64,000 bases of DNA from Butyrivibrio sp. INlla14 (GTDB lineage Bacteria; Bacillota; Clostridia; Lachnospirales; Lachnospiraceae): positions 182,176 through 246,175 of the forward strand of contig NZ_FMVS01000003.1 in assembly GCF_900102515.1 (NCBI RefSeq), given 5' to 3'. Positions 10,301-17,821 of the stretch are shown here, piece by piece (positions within the stretch are counted from its first letter, which is position 1; each line of letters opens with the position of its first letter). Made by a program: the position numbers and the translations under genes. The notes under the pieces are model-generated. The model worked only from the letters and a program-made list of their open reading frames with translations. It had not been told where the DNA came from and searched no databases.

Positions 10301-11059
10301 CAGTACAGAATTAATTACGAGAACGCATATAGCTTCAATGGCACAAAGTGCGTTGCAGAAAATGTAAATTCAGCAGCAGTTGTAACAGAAGAAGGTTATG
10401 TGATCGAGGCTGCCTTCAAGTGGACAGATATTATGGCACATGTTGGCGCACAGGTTGGTTTCGATATTCAGGTTAATGATGCTGATGCAGCAGGAAGAAG
10501 ACTTGGATACCTTAACTGGGCTGATAAGTCAGGTAATGGCTGGTCATCACCTGCAGTATTTGGAACAATCGTACTTGCTGATGGTGAAGAGCCTGATCCA
10601 GGTGTTGAACCTGAGAAGCAGGCTACACTTGTTACCAAGTGGGGAGCAACCTACTATGTAACAGAAGATGGCGAGAAGCTTACAGGCTTCCAGACAATTG
10701 ATGGAGTTACATACTTCTTCAATGCGAGGGGCGTAATGCAGAAGCAGACCTTCGTAACAGTAGATGGTGCTAAGTACTACGCAAAGGCAGATGGCTCTAT
10801 TGCCAAGAATGAAGTAGTTAAGAAGTGGACTCAGACATATATCTTTGGCGAAGATGGCGCTGTATTTACTGGATTCTTCGAGTTTGAAGGAAGCAACTAT
10901 TATGCAAAGGCAGATGGACGACTTGTAATTTCTGACTGGATCACAGATGGTGATAACAAGTACTATGCAAAGGCAGATGGAAAGCTTGCTAAGAACGAGA
11001 CCATCACAAAGTGGGGCAAGAAGTACACATTCGATGAGAACTGTGTTCTTGTAAAATAA
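7364..11059 (+). CDS. Secreted multimodular GH10 endo-1,4-beta-xylanase with CBM9 and cell-wall-binding repeats
   Basis: The ATG at 7364 is chosen because AAAGGAGG lies just upstream; an ATG at 7325 would extend the protein by 13 codons with no ribosome site. Modules in the 1231-residue protein: signal peptide (1-33), Glu/Ser/Ala-rich linker (~34-105), two related ~120-residue beta-rich modules (probably carbohydrate binding), the GH10 barrel (~395-745) with acid/base E542 in DVVNEAVSD and nucleophile E657 in VTELDF, a linker domain, a CBM9-type module (~890-1075, starting near VVDGDISDAAW), and a C-terminal run of cell-wall-binding repeats with KYYAKADG motifs (~1090-1231). The enzyme should hydrolyse xylan while held on the cell surface by its repeats. 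A strong terminator follows. Confidence 0.96.
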   Translation: MSMHKKWLGLSSLVMAGMLSVTSVGAGVTTVYATEPGELSVVEEQQEAVAEASAEASSEEAATAGSSEEEVIDESATAGSSDETKEEEEPGTDAPVIEEPEIEEADKNNLVFHDRWNSSVTSSGKLTFTKQYQEFVYDLGNTFDSANVKGVTVKVSNQQNNVCIKFYDADMNEKQANYGCNGNSQYTMVPTYDGTVRYIGVMSMPSGEENYPYGITIDDVVVEATSEPAHTNEKVLVFEGDNLVFEKAWQEGEPVVVKDGVLTFEKEWDQFNLSLGEKVPGENIKALKITFEEANSQSVCFKTYSEGEELTADYGKKGSKEYATYPSATKDVDAIAIMAMNEQTYPFSVKVEKVEVVVDTTPAEEKPEAGVEYDIVDLRDPVEALMGEDFIIGTAVSYDEFRDPNDLALTTKHFNGVTLGNELKPDAMLKKGAEIVDMELNGEMVPFPKLDFSTPEGRLDYFLDWNNEHPDKKIRIRGHVLVWHSQTPDFFFHEDYDTSKPYVTPEVMNKRLEIYIREVAQHFTGEGSKYAGMFYGWDVVNEAVSDGTGTYRNANENSTWWRVYQSPEFINNAFVYANKYMPAEIALFYNDYNDTSSNKVNGICQLISNVKATPGARIDGMGMQGHYQIANNDPSMDAFKAAAHRYAELVDQVQVTELDFKGSANSTDERLAQRYKAVYDTIRRLRNEGVNFTGMTIWGVTDKHSWLQTSNSVGGGANGRVRQYPLLFDDYYKAKNAFWALVDAGELEPEIQTITLVQNANGDFSAGHGYDLTMEDSDALFVPMWSEDGIDVKVTVTDATIDENDKVVIFTDDGAIKVTAVSRSEATATEKGYETIVNVPVDMSVLEANKVKIDFRFQDGDKVMAFNDTTYKQYETSKYYAETVIKPLVAVKKGTVVVDGDISDAAWATAKEIPVAINNGAKASATAKVLWDEENLYVLTTVKDSVLNKAASDAWEQDSVEVFIDENNNKSSAYQDDDKQYRINYENAYSFNGTKCVAENVNSAAVVTEEGYVIEAAFKWTDIMAHVGAQVGFDIQVNDADAAGRRLGYLNWADKSGNGWSSPAVFGTIVLADGEEPDPGVEPEKQATLVTKWGATYYVTEDGEKLTGFQTIDGVTYFFNARGVMQKQTFVTVDGAKYYAKADGSIAKNEVVKKWTQTYIFGEDGAVFTGFFEFEGSNYYAKADGRLVISDWITDGDNKYYAKADGKLAKNETITKWGKKYTFDENCVLVK

Positions 11060-11091
11060 TAAGTTAGATAAAACACACAAACAACAACCCT

Positions 11092-11116
11092 GGGGGCAGA
11101 GCAATCTGCCCCCTTT
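11092..11116 (+). terminator. Intrinsic terminator after the xylanase gene
   Basis: A perfect 9-bp stem (GGGGGCAGA / TCTGCCCCC) with a GCAA tetraloop is followed by TTT. It lies 33 bp past the xylanase stop. Confidence 0.88.
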
Positions 11117-11123
11117 GCGCTGT

Positions 11124-11152
11124 TTTACACTAAGGAGCAGATTTGGTATACT
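11124..11152 (+). promoter_or_regulatory. Promoter of the MBOAT operon
   Basis: TTTACA (11124-11129) and TATACT (11147-11152) are separated by exactly 17 bp, each one base from the sigma-A consensus. The pair sits just after the xylanase terminator and about 35 bp before the MBOAT start codon. Confidence 0.7.
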
Positions 11153-11185
11153 CTTCATGAAATCTAAAGATTGAGAGAAGAATAA

Positions 11186-12727
11186 ATGGGGTTTAACTCT
11201 TTTACATTTATACTATTGTTCCTGCCAATTCTGCTTGCAGGTTGGAGGCTTTTTAATAAATTGGAAAAATATACAGTGGCAGATGTGTTTTTAGTGCTGA
11301 TGTCACTGTATTTCTATTACACTTTTGGAACTACTTTTGTAGTAGTTCTTCTTGCGAGCATTGCCTTAAACTATGGACTTAGTTTTCTCATACAGATATT
11401 TGAAAAGAATAAGGCAAAGAGCGGAGCTTTTACCGCCATCAAGGTTGTAGGAGTCATAGCAAATCTAGGCATGCTGTTTTATTTTAAGTATCTTGGCTTT
11501 TTCTTTGATAATTTGGGCGCCATAACAGGTGCGACATTTTCTGCAAAAGAAATACTTATGCCTGTTGGAATCAGCTTTTTTACCTTTGGACAGATTTCTT
11601 TTATTGTAGACAGAGCAAATGGGAAAGCTCCACATTATCCATTTTTAAAGTACCTGATGTTCACTGTTTACTTTCCTAAGCTGATCCAGGGACCAATTGC
11701 CTTTCACAAGGAAATGATAGATCAGTTTGAGGACATAAAGCGAAGAGCTTATGACTCAGACCAGATGGCAAGGGGACTAATGTCTTTTATCATCGGCCTT
11801 TCCAAGAAGGTTCTTCTTGCAGATAACCTGGCAAAGGCTGTAAATTACGGCTTTCATTATACTTATTACCTTGACACCTTGACTGTGGCTCTTGTTATGA
11901 TAGCCTACGCTTTTGAAATCTATCTTGATTTTTCAGGTTACTGCGATATGGCAAATGGAGTCAGTCTTATGCTGGGCTTTGAACTTCCTGTAAACTTCAA
12001 TTCTCCATTTAAGGCAGCATCTTCAAAAGAGCTATGGCAGCGCTGGCATATGACGCTTTCAAGATTCTTTATAAAATACGTGTATATTCCTCTTGGTGGT
12101 AACAGAAAAGGCAAGATAAGGACCATAGCCAATGTGCTAATTGTCTTTGTGCTGAGCGGCTTGTGGCATGGCGCTGGCTGGACATTTATTTGCTGGGGAC
12201 TCATGCAGGGCATACTTGTAGTATTTGATAACTTAGGAATTATTGGAGTTAAGGAAAAATCAGAGAGCGGCCAGAAGAAAAGCAGATATTTATTTAGGGA
12301 AAAGCCTCTGATAGTAATTCCTCGTTGGCTCGGAAATGTCTTTACCTTCACCTTCTTCGTGATTTCGCTGGTGTTCTTTGGATCTCAGGACATGACCTAT
12401 GCAGGAATGATGTTTAAGAGATTTTTTGTATGGACATATCCGGGATTCTTATTTAGAACAGCTGAGAATCTGGCAATTCCGGAAAACTATCTCCTTAGGC
12501 AGCTCCTGACACAGACTGGTAGAGGAGCACTTGTAAACTTGGTATATCTTGGAACTTTCATAGTTCTTTTGGTAATAAGTGCTGTAGTAATGCGCATGAA
12601 GAATACAGCCCAGATAGTATCTGAGACTAAATTTGAGAAAAAACAGATAGTAGGCCTTGTGATACTGTTCATCTGGTCTTTTATATCTCTTTCAACTGTG
12701 AGCACATTCTTGTATTTCCAGTTTTAA
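11186..12727 (+). CDS. MBOAT-family membrane-bound O-acyltransferase (AlgI/DltB-like)
   Basis: The 513-residue polytopic protein has around ten hydrophobic segments and the MBOAT signature: a PKLIQGPI motif near residue 165, SSKELWQRWHMTLSRFF near residue 275 and the invariant histidine H328 in LSGLWHGAGW. Such enzymes carry an acyl (often acetyl) group from the cytoplasm to a substrate outside the membrane, such as alginate, teichoic acid or another cell-surface glycan. GAGAGAAG lies upstream of the ATG. The next gene, 36 bp downstream, is a typical extracellular partner for MBOAT enzymes, so the pair probably acetylates an envelope polysaccharide (inference). The acceptor is unknown. Confidence 0.93.
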   Translation: MGFNSFTFILLFLPILLAGWRLFNKLEKYTVADVFLVLMSLYFYYTFGTTFVVVLLASIALNYGLSFLIQIFEKNKAKSGAFTAIKVVGVIANLGMLFYFKYLGFFFDNLGAITGATFSAKEILMPVGISFFTFGQISFIVDRANGKAPHYPFLKYLMFTVYFPKLIQGPIAFHKEMIDQFEDIKRRAYDSDQMARGLMSFIIGLSKKVLLADNLAKAVNYGFHYTYYLDTLTVALVMIAYAFEIYLDFSGYCDMANGVSLMLGFELPVNFNSPFKAASSKELWQRWHMTLSRFFIKYVYIPLGGNRKGKIRTIANVLIVFVLSGLWHGAGWTFICWGLMQGILVVFDNLGIIGVKEKSESGQKKSRYLFREKPLIVIPRWLGNVFTFTFFVISLVFFGSQDMTYAGMMFKRFFVWTYPGFLFRTAENLAIPENYLLRQLLTQTGRGALVNLVYLGTFIVLLVISAVVMRMKNTAQIVSETKFEKKQIVGLVILFIWSFISLSTVSTFLYFQF

Positions 12728-12763
12728 AGAGGGTGAAAATAGATTATGAGAAAGTAATAAGTT

Positions 12764-13855
12764 ATGGATAAAAATAGTAATTCAAAAAAGTTCATAAAAA
12801 GCCTGCTTTCAGCAATTCTTATACTGGCAGTTTTAGTAGGGGGAATAGTATATGTTTTTGACCCTTTTTATCACTATCACAAGCCATGGTTTGGACTTAA
12901 GGCTGTTCTTACTGACAAGGAATATCAGTGCATAGGTACTCTTAGAAATTTTGATTACGATACGCTGATTGTTGGGTCTTCGGTAGTTGAAAATAATGAC
13001 AATGACTGGTATGACGAAGCCTATGGCGGCAAGTCCATAAAGGCGGTAAGATCTTATGGAGCCACAGCAGATCTGTGCTACATGCTTGATGTGGCCTTTG
13101 AAAATCATGATATTAAGAGAGTCTTTTACAACATAGATCCTTCATCACTTGCAATGACAGCAGAGACAACCTTTGAATCTACGGGATGTCCAACATATCT
13201 CTATGACAAAAACCCCTTTAATGATGTCAGGTATCTTTATAATAAAGACGTATTGCTTGAAAAGATTCCCTATGAGATAGCCAGTTCATTTATAGGAGAC
13301 TACGACGAGAGCCTTTCTTACAATTGGGCTAAGTGGAAGAGTTTTAACAGTGATATGGCCCTTGGACTATATCACAGGGCAAAAGATATTACGCCTATGA
13401 TGGATGAAACTGTATACCAGAAGAATCTTGAGGATAACATAGCTCTTTTGACAAGTAAGGTGGAAGCTCATCCTGAGACAGAGTTTATCTTTTTCTACCC
13501 TGTATATTCAATGTTATGGTGGGATGGAATTGTAAGAAGCGGCGAAAGAGATGCTTATATCTACAATGAGCTGCAGATGACAAAAGCTCTTTTACAATAT
13601 GATAATGTGCGGGTGTTCTGTTTCCAGGCCCAGGAGGATGTGGCCACAAACCTGGAAATCTATATGGATACACTTCATTTTGCGCCTGAGATCAATAAGC
13701 TTATGTTAGACAAAATGATAGCTGGTGAAAATGAGATGACTCTTGAGAATTATGAGGAAGTCATAGAAGGGGTCAGGAACTTTTCTGATAAGGTTGTAAA
13801 TGAGTATATCATTCCATATGAAGAAAAGGGACTTCTAAACTACGCAGAAGAATAA
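12764..13855 (+). CDS. Extracytoplasmic SGNH-like partner of the MBOAT enzyme
   Basis: The 363-residue protein has one N-terminal transmembrane anchor (~13-32) and a large outer domain. The LIVGSSVVEN motif near residue 70 resembles the Ser-containing first block of SGNH/DltD/AlgJ-type proteins, and a late DTLHFAPE segment near residue 305 supplies the Asp-x-x-His arrangement expected of the last catalytic block. These proteins accept the acyl group brought across the membrane by the MBOAT partner and pass it to the glycan. Its position directly after the MBOAT gene supports this. The family assignment rests on motif pattern and context, not on strong overall similarity. Confidence 0.7.
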   Translation: MDKNSNSKKFIKSLLSAILILAVLVGGIVYVFDPFYHYHKPWFGLKAVLTDKEYQCIGTLRNFDYDTLIVGSSVVENNDNDWYDEAYGGKSIKAVRSYGATADLCYMLDVAFENHDIKRVFYNIDPSSLAMTAETTFESTGCPTYLYDKNPFNDVRYLYNKDVLLEKIPYEIASSFIGDYDESLSYNWAKWKSFNSDMALGLYHRAKDITPMMDETVYQKNLEDNIALLTSKVEAHPETEFIFFYPVYSMLWWDGIVRSGERDAYIYNELQMTKALLQYDNVRVFCFQAQEDVATNLEIYMDTLHFAPEINKLMLDKMIAGENEMTLENYEEVIEGVRNFSDKVVNEYIIPYEEKGLLNYAEE

Positions 13856-13971
13856 GAGAAACAAAAAGCCCTTCATATTTTTTATGGAATATTTAGCTGA
13901 AGGTGTTATACTAAAGTGCAACCAAAAGTGTAAAAAAGGCATTTATTTAAATATAGAATGGGAGAATTATT

Positions 13972-14214
13972 ATGATCTATAAGACAAAGGGTACATGCTC
14001 AACTCAGATTGACATTGATGTTGAGGATGGAATTATTAAAAGCGTTGCTTTTACAGGCGGCTGCAATGGTAATCTTCAGGGAGTATCAAGACTTGTTGAG
14101 GGTATGAAGTGTGAGGATGCTATTTCAAAGCTTCGTGGTATCAGATGCGGTATGAAGCCAACATCTTGTCCTGATCAGTTGTCATATGCTATCGAACAGG
14201 CAATGAATGCTTGA
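13972..14214 (+). CDS. TSCPD-domain protein (TIGR03905 type)
   Basis: This 80-residue protein is a stand-alone TSCPD domain, named after the TSCPDQL motif seen here near its C-terminus. Three other conserved cysteines occur in CST, GGCNGN and RCGMK contexts. The domain also occurs at the C-terminus of some class II ribonucleotide reductases, where it may bind metal; the free-standing form has no established function. The gene is preceded by GGGAGAA and stands as a single gene, 116 bp after the MBOAT operon and 63 bp before murG. A TATACT element at 13908-13913 may be its -10 box, but no good -35 was seen. Confidence 0.88.
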   Translation: MIYKTKGTCSTQIDIDVEDGIIKSVAFTGGCNGNLQGVSRLVEGMKCEDAISKLRGIRCGMKPTSCPDQLSYAIEQAMNA

Positions 14215-14277
14215 TCAAGGTATAAGCATTGAGTAGTTATTCGTGATTTGTATTTAATTTGAAAGAAGGTTAGTAAG

Positions 14278-15366
14278 TTGAGCGAGAAGGCTACAAAGAA
14301 AATCGTCCTTACAGGTGGTGGAAGTGCAGGCCATGTAACACCTAATATTGCACTTATTCCAGCACTTAAAAAGGCTGGCTATGAAATATATTACATTGGA
14401 TCTTACGAAGGAATAGAGAAGAAACTTATCGAGGATTACAATATTCCTTATTTTGGAATAGCTACAGGTAAGCTTAGAAGATATTTTGACCCCAAGAATT
14501 TTACAGATCCATTCAGGGTAATGAAGGGATTTACAGAATCTATTTCACTTCTCAAAAAGATCAAGCCAGATATCGTTTTTTCAAAAGGTGGATTTGTCAG
14601 TGTACCAGTAGTAAGGGCGGCAAGAGTGCTTAAGATTCCTTACATAGTGCATGAGTCAGATATTACACCAGGTCTTGCCAACAAGCTTAGCATGAATGGC
14701 GCCAGCAAGATCTGCTGTAACTTCCCGGAGACTATGAGACATCTTCCGGCTGACAAGGCAATCCTTACAGGAACTCCTATCAGAGAAGAACTTGGAATGG
14801 GAAATGCTAGTGTTGGAAAAGAACTATGTGGATTTACAGATGACAAGCCGGTTCTTATGGTTATCGGCGGTAGCCTTGGTGCTCAGTCTGTAAATGAAAC
14901 TGTACGTTTTGCACTTCCACGAATCCTTCCTGATTTTAATGTTGTCCATATTTGTGGAAAAGAGAAAATGGATAACCTGAAATTATCTGTTCCAGGGTAC
15001 AAGCAGTTTGAATATGTTAAGAATGAACTCAAAGATCTTTTTGCCATGGCAGATATAGTGGTATCAAGAGCAGGTGCAAACTCAATCTGCGAGCTCCTTG
15101 CACTTAAAAAGCCTAATATACTGATACCTTTATCAACAAGATCAAGCAGAGGGGATCAGATGCTTAATGCAAGATCCTTTGAACAGCAGGGCTTTTCACT
15201 TGTGATTGATAATGATGAACTGGATGAGGACATTCTAGTTGAGACAATTCAGGACCTTTATGAGAATAGAGAGAAGTACCTGGATAATATGAGTAAGAGC
15301 AGCCTTCACTCAGCAACCAATACTATAGTTAAGATATTAAATGATGAGATTGAGCAGCATAGCTGA
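14278..15366 (+). CDS. murG: MurG-type UDP-GlcNAc:undecaprenyl-PP-MurNAc-pentapeptide GlcNAc transferase
   Basis: The 362-residue protein begins with a TTG codon at 14278, supported by AGAAGGT 7 nt upstream. It shows the MurG fold: the N-terminal TGGGSAGHV loop (residues 12-20) for the lipid substrate, the central GGSLGAQSVN segment, and the VSRAGANSICELLALKKP nucleotide-sugar motif (~260-280) with the conserved acidic and Gly residues. It should transfer GlcNAc to lipid I to give lipid II at the inner face of the membrane. The gene is not inside a division/cell-wall cluster, and the GKLRRYFD segment resembles the second MurG paralogue of Firmicutes, so another murG copy may exist elsewhere in the genome (inference). 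Confidence 0.88.
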   Translation: MSEKATKKIVLTGGGSAGHVTPNIALIPALKKAGYEIYYIGSYEGIEKKLIEDYNIPYFGIATGKLRRYFDPKNFTDPFRVMKGFTESISLLKKIKPDIVFSKGGFVSVPVVRAARVLKIPYIVHESDITPGLANKLSMNGASKICCNFPETMRHLPADKAILTGTPIREELGMGNASVGKELCGFTDDKPVLMVIGGSLGAQSVNETVRFALPRILPDFNVVHICGKEKMDNLKLSVPGYKQFEYVKNELKDLFAMADIVVSRAGANSICELLALKKPNILIPLSTRSSRGDQMLNARSFEQQGFSLVIDNDELDEDILVETIQDLYENREKYLDNMSKSSLHSATNTIVKILNDEIEQHS

Positions 15367-15392
15367 TAAAATCATGAACAGACTTATAAGAA

Positions 15393-15425
15393 AAGAGCTC
15401 CCTTCCGCGTGGAATGGGAGCTCTT
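15393..15425. terminator. Bidirectional terminator between murG and mtnN
   Basis: A perfect 10-bp stem (AAGAGCTCCC / GGGAGCTCTT) with a 13-nt loop lies between the convergent murG and mtnN genes. A-rich bases on the left and T-rich bases on the right let it serve both strands. Confidence 0.85.
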
Positions 15426-15452
15426 GTTATTCTTCTCAATTTATACCAAAGA

Positions 15453-16148
15453 TCAAAGAGACTTTAATAATTCCATTGTAGCTGCAGCGCAGTCTCTTGC
15501 AGCCTTGGCTTCAAATTCTGGATAGTCCATGATCTCACTGCCATCAGCCTTATCAGAAATTGCACGGATAATAAGAAATGGAATGTTATTAAGGTGACAG
15601 GCCTGCGCTATTCCTGCGCCTTCCATCTCGCAGCAGATTCCCTTAAATTCAGAAACTATAGCATCCTTAACAGACTGCTCACAGATGAACTGATCTCCGC
15701 TACAGATTCTTCCCTCAAATACTCCGAGATCAGGTGCGGCAACCTTTATGGCAGCCTCTGCCTTTTTTCTGAGGGTATCATCTGCAGTAAATGCCAAAGT
15801 TCCGAGCTGAGGAATCTCGCCCTTCTTGTATCCAAATACTGTAGCATCTACATCGTGATAGCAGACATCTGTAGAAAGAACTATGTCACCGATATTAATT
15901 CTGGCATCAAGAGAGCCAGCGGCTCCAGTATTGATCACATGTGTCACGCCAAAAGTGTCCACAAGAATCTGTACACAGATTCCGGCATTTACCTTACATA
16001 TACCACTTCGTACAACAACAACGTCAGTATTACCAAGTGTTCCTTCAAAAAACTCCATGGAAGCTTTCTTGACTGTATTTTTTACAGTCATATTTTTTTT
16101 GAGGGTTTCAACCTCAACCTCCATAGCGCCGATAATTCCTATTTTCAT
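15453..16148 (-). CDS. mtnN: 5'-methylthioadenosine/S-adenosylhomocysteine nucleosidase
   Basis: The 231-residue protein has the full MTA/SAH nucleosidase pattern: GIIGAMEVEV at the N-terminus with the catalytic glutamate E10-E12 region, RSGICKVNAG, NTGAAGSLD, the CCEMEGAGIAQ substrate loop near residue 170, and AISDKADG with the catalytic aspartate near residue 197. It cleaves S-adenosylhomocysteine to adenine and S-ribosylhomocysteine, the substrate of LuxS, which is encoded 30 bp upstream on the same strand. Together they recycle the product of methylation reactions and can release AI-2. It is the last gene of a three-gene leftward operon. Confidence 0.96.
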   Translation of the reverse strand: MKIGIIGAMEVEVETLKKNMTVKNTVKKASMEFFEGTLGNTDVVVVRSGICKVNAGICVQILVDTFGVTHVINTGAAGSLDARINIGDIVLSTDVCYHDVDATVFGYKKGEIPQLGTLAFTADDTLRKKAEAAIKVAAPDLGVFEGRICSGDQFICEQSVKDAIVSEFKGICCEMEGAGIAQACHLNNIPFLIIRAISDKADGSEIMDYPEFEAKAARDCAAATMELLKSL

Positions 16149-16178
16149 ATATAATAGCCCCTTCTTGTGGATATATCG

Positions 16179-16658
16179 TTACTCTGGATAAACAAGATGC
16201 TTATCAGAAATATTGTAAAGTGTATTATCAAGATATTTCTTTGCAAGGAATTTGGCCATTCCAAGATTCATATCCAGATAGTTACCACAATCTCTTGCGC
16301 TTGCGCCTGGAACTTCGCCTTCAAAGTTTGCAATGAACTCATACATTCTTGTTATGAGTGGTACGATATCCCTTGATGAAAGGTCTCCTGCCAAAACTAC
16401 GTAAAAACCTGTCCTGCAACCCATTGGTCCAAAATAGATGGTCCTATCTTTGAATTCCGGATCATTCCTAAGAAATGTTGCCCCAAGGTGCTCCATTGTA
16501 TGAACCTCTGCGGTGTTCATAACGGGTTCTTTATTTGGAGCTGTCATGCGAAGATCAAAAGTGGTGATGGTTTCTGCTCCAACCTTGTCTTTTCTGGATA
16601 CATAGATACCTGGTTCAAGATCAAGGTGATTAACTGTAAAACTGGCTATTTTTTCCAT
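16179..16658 (-). CDS. luxS: S-ribosylhomocysteine lyase LuxS
   Basis: LuxS splits S-ribosylhomocysteine into homocysteine and DPD, the precursor of autoinducer-2. The HTMEH motif gives the metal ligands H53 and H57 and catalytic E56, and the third ligand is C124 in ASARDCGNY (numbers from the start chosen here). The ATG at 16658 is preferred: AAGGAG sits 8 nt upstream, whereas the GTG at 16667 overlaps that site. With this start the protein has 159 residues, normal for the family, and the gap to the upstream rpiR gene is 5 bp. The mtnN gene follows, so the two steps from SAH to homocysteine are encoded together. Confidence 0.96.
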   Translation of the reverse strand: MEKIASFTVNHLDLEPGIYVSRKDKVGAETITTFDLRMTAPNKEPVMNTAEVHTMEHLGATFLRNDPEFKDRTIYFGPMGCRTGFYVVLAGDLSSRDIVPLITRMYEFIANFEGEVPGASARDCGNYLDMNLGMAKFLAKKYLDNTLYNISDKHLVYPE

Positions 16659-16663
16659 AGTGA

Positions 16664-17530
16664 TCACTCCTTGCCGGATTCGTTGAATACCTCGTAGGAA
16701 TCTCTGAGATATTCACGGATATTGTCATAATCTCGATTACAGATTCCTGTGTAAAGAGTATCTACCATAAACAGCTGAGCGAATCTGGAACAGGTAATGC
16801 CACTCTTTTTATCAATTTCAGGAGAAGTTGTAAAAAGAACGTGAGTACAACCTGTAGTCAATGCGTTATTACCAAGTTTGGTTATAGCGATAGTAATAGC
16901 ATCTTTCTCTTTGGCAATATTGTAGAGCTGCATGATTTCCTTGTTTTTGGGATTATCAACAAAGAAAATAGCTACATCTTCAGGACAAATCTGAGAAATA
17001 GTCATCAGATTCATATGGTGATCCTGATTGAATACAACATTATAGTGGATTCTAAGAAGTTTACAATACAAGTCATAGGCTGCAACACTTGCAGTACCAA
17101 TTCCAAAGACCTGTATCTGTTTAGCTGCTACAATCTTGCTTACAACGTCATTGAAATTTCCAGTATCAAAAAGTCTGTAGGTTGTCTGAATGGCCTGGAC
17201 ACTTGTAGCACAGATATTGTCTGCAATCGACTGTAATGAAGTATACTCGTTTACGTCTTTAAATGCAATCTTTGGGCCATTATCTACCTGCTTTAAAGAT
17301 ACGTTTGCCTCTGAATAGTAGGCATTTTTCAGGTCCTTTAATCCTGTATATCCAATTGCCTGAGCAAATCTGGTCCAGGCAGCCTGCGTAGTGCCAGAGA
17401 GCCTTGCTAGTTCTTTAATAGGGTACTGGAAAAGATCATCTTTCCTCTCCAATACAAAATCGGCAACCATCTTCTCTGCTGATGGCAAGGTATCATAGCA
17501 ACTTCTGATTTTTTCGCTGACAATATTCAT
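16664..17530 (-). CDS. RpiR/MurR-family transcriptional regulator with SIS domain
   Basis: The 288-residue protein has an N-terminal RpiR-type helix-turn-helix (~1-80; the segment KELARLSGTTQAAWTRFAQA contains the recognition helix) and a C-terminal sugar isomerase (SIS) domain (~110-260), seen as VFGIGTASVAAYDLYCKL and AIFFVDNPKNKEI. Members sense phosphosugars. It is the first gene of an operon with luxS and mtnN, an uncommon partnership for this family, which usually adjoins sugar or murein-recycling genes. Its ligand might be a sugar-like intermediate of the methyl cycle or AI-2 pathway, but this is speculation. A 291-bp divergent gap separates it from the rubrerythrin gene. Confidence 0.9.
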   Translation of the reverse strand: MNIVSEKIRSCYDTLPSAEKMVADFVLERKDDLFQYPIKELARLSGTTQAAWTRFAQAIGYTGLKDLKNAYYSEANVSLKQVDNGPKIAFKDVNEYTSLQSIADNICATSVQAIQTTYRLFDTGNFNDVVSKIVAAKQIQVFGIGTASVAAYDLYCKLLRIHYNVVFNQDHHMNLMTISQICPEDVAIFFVDNPKNKEIMQLYNIAKEKDAITIAITKLGNNALTTGCTHVLFTTSPEIDKKSGITCSRFAQLFMVDTLYTGICNRDYDNIREYLRDSYEVFNESGKE

Positions 17531-17821
17531 AATAATTCTCCTGCGTGAAAGCGCCCAAAAACAATACCAAAGGATTCGATAAAATGCATAAACTGTTTGA
17601 AAAAACGTTTATAAATCTACATAATTAGTATACATTAAAATATATTTCAATAACGAAATTAATTTTCAAAGTTTTGGAAAGTATCTATAAAATCTTTATA
17701 AATAACAGTTAAATAGTGCGCAATTTAAATGCCTTTTGTGCTACACTTATATGTAAGAGATTTCAGATACTTAAGTGCGATAATGCACTTTGCGTTAAGA
17801 CGCAGGAAAGGAGACTAGTTT
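17531..17821. promoter_or_regulatory. Divergent AT-rich regulatory gap between rpiR-luxS-mtnN and rubrerythrin
   Basis: This 291-bp gap must hold both promoters. On the rpiR side two AAAC/GTTT palindromic elements occur, AAACTGTTT at 17590-17598 and AAACGTTT at 17603-17610, 13 bp apart and possibly an autoregulatory site. On the rubrerythrin side AAGTGC-GATAAT-GCACTT (17772-17789) forms a small hairpin in the presumed leader. No clean -35/-10 pair and no PerR-type box was recognised. Confidence 0.4.

Noticed and set aside
10547..11158. Leftward 203-codon frame over the xylanase 3' end and terminator
   Set aside because: It crosses the terminator hairpin and matches the antisense of the cell-wall repeats; its Cys/Leu-rich content is not protein-like.
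15594..16154. Rightward 186-codon frame opposite mtnN
   Set aside because: mtnN on the minus strand is unmistakable. The forward frame has no ribosome site and no recognisable motif.
17631..17760. PerR-type box before the reverse rubrerythrin gene
   Set aside because: AT-rich runs such as TTTATAAATAACAG are present, but no 7-1-7 inverted repeat matching the PerR consensus was found.
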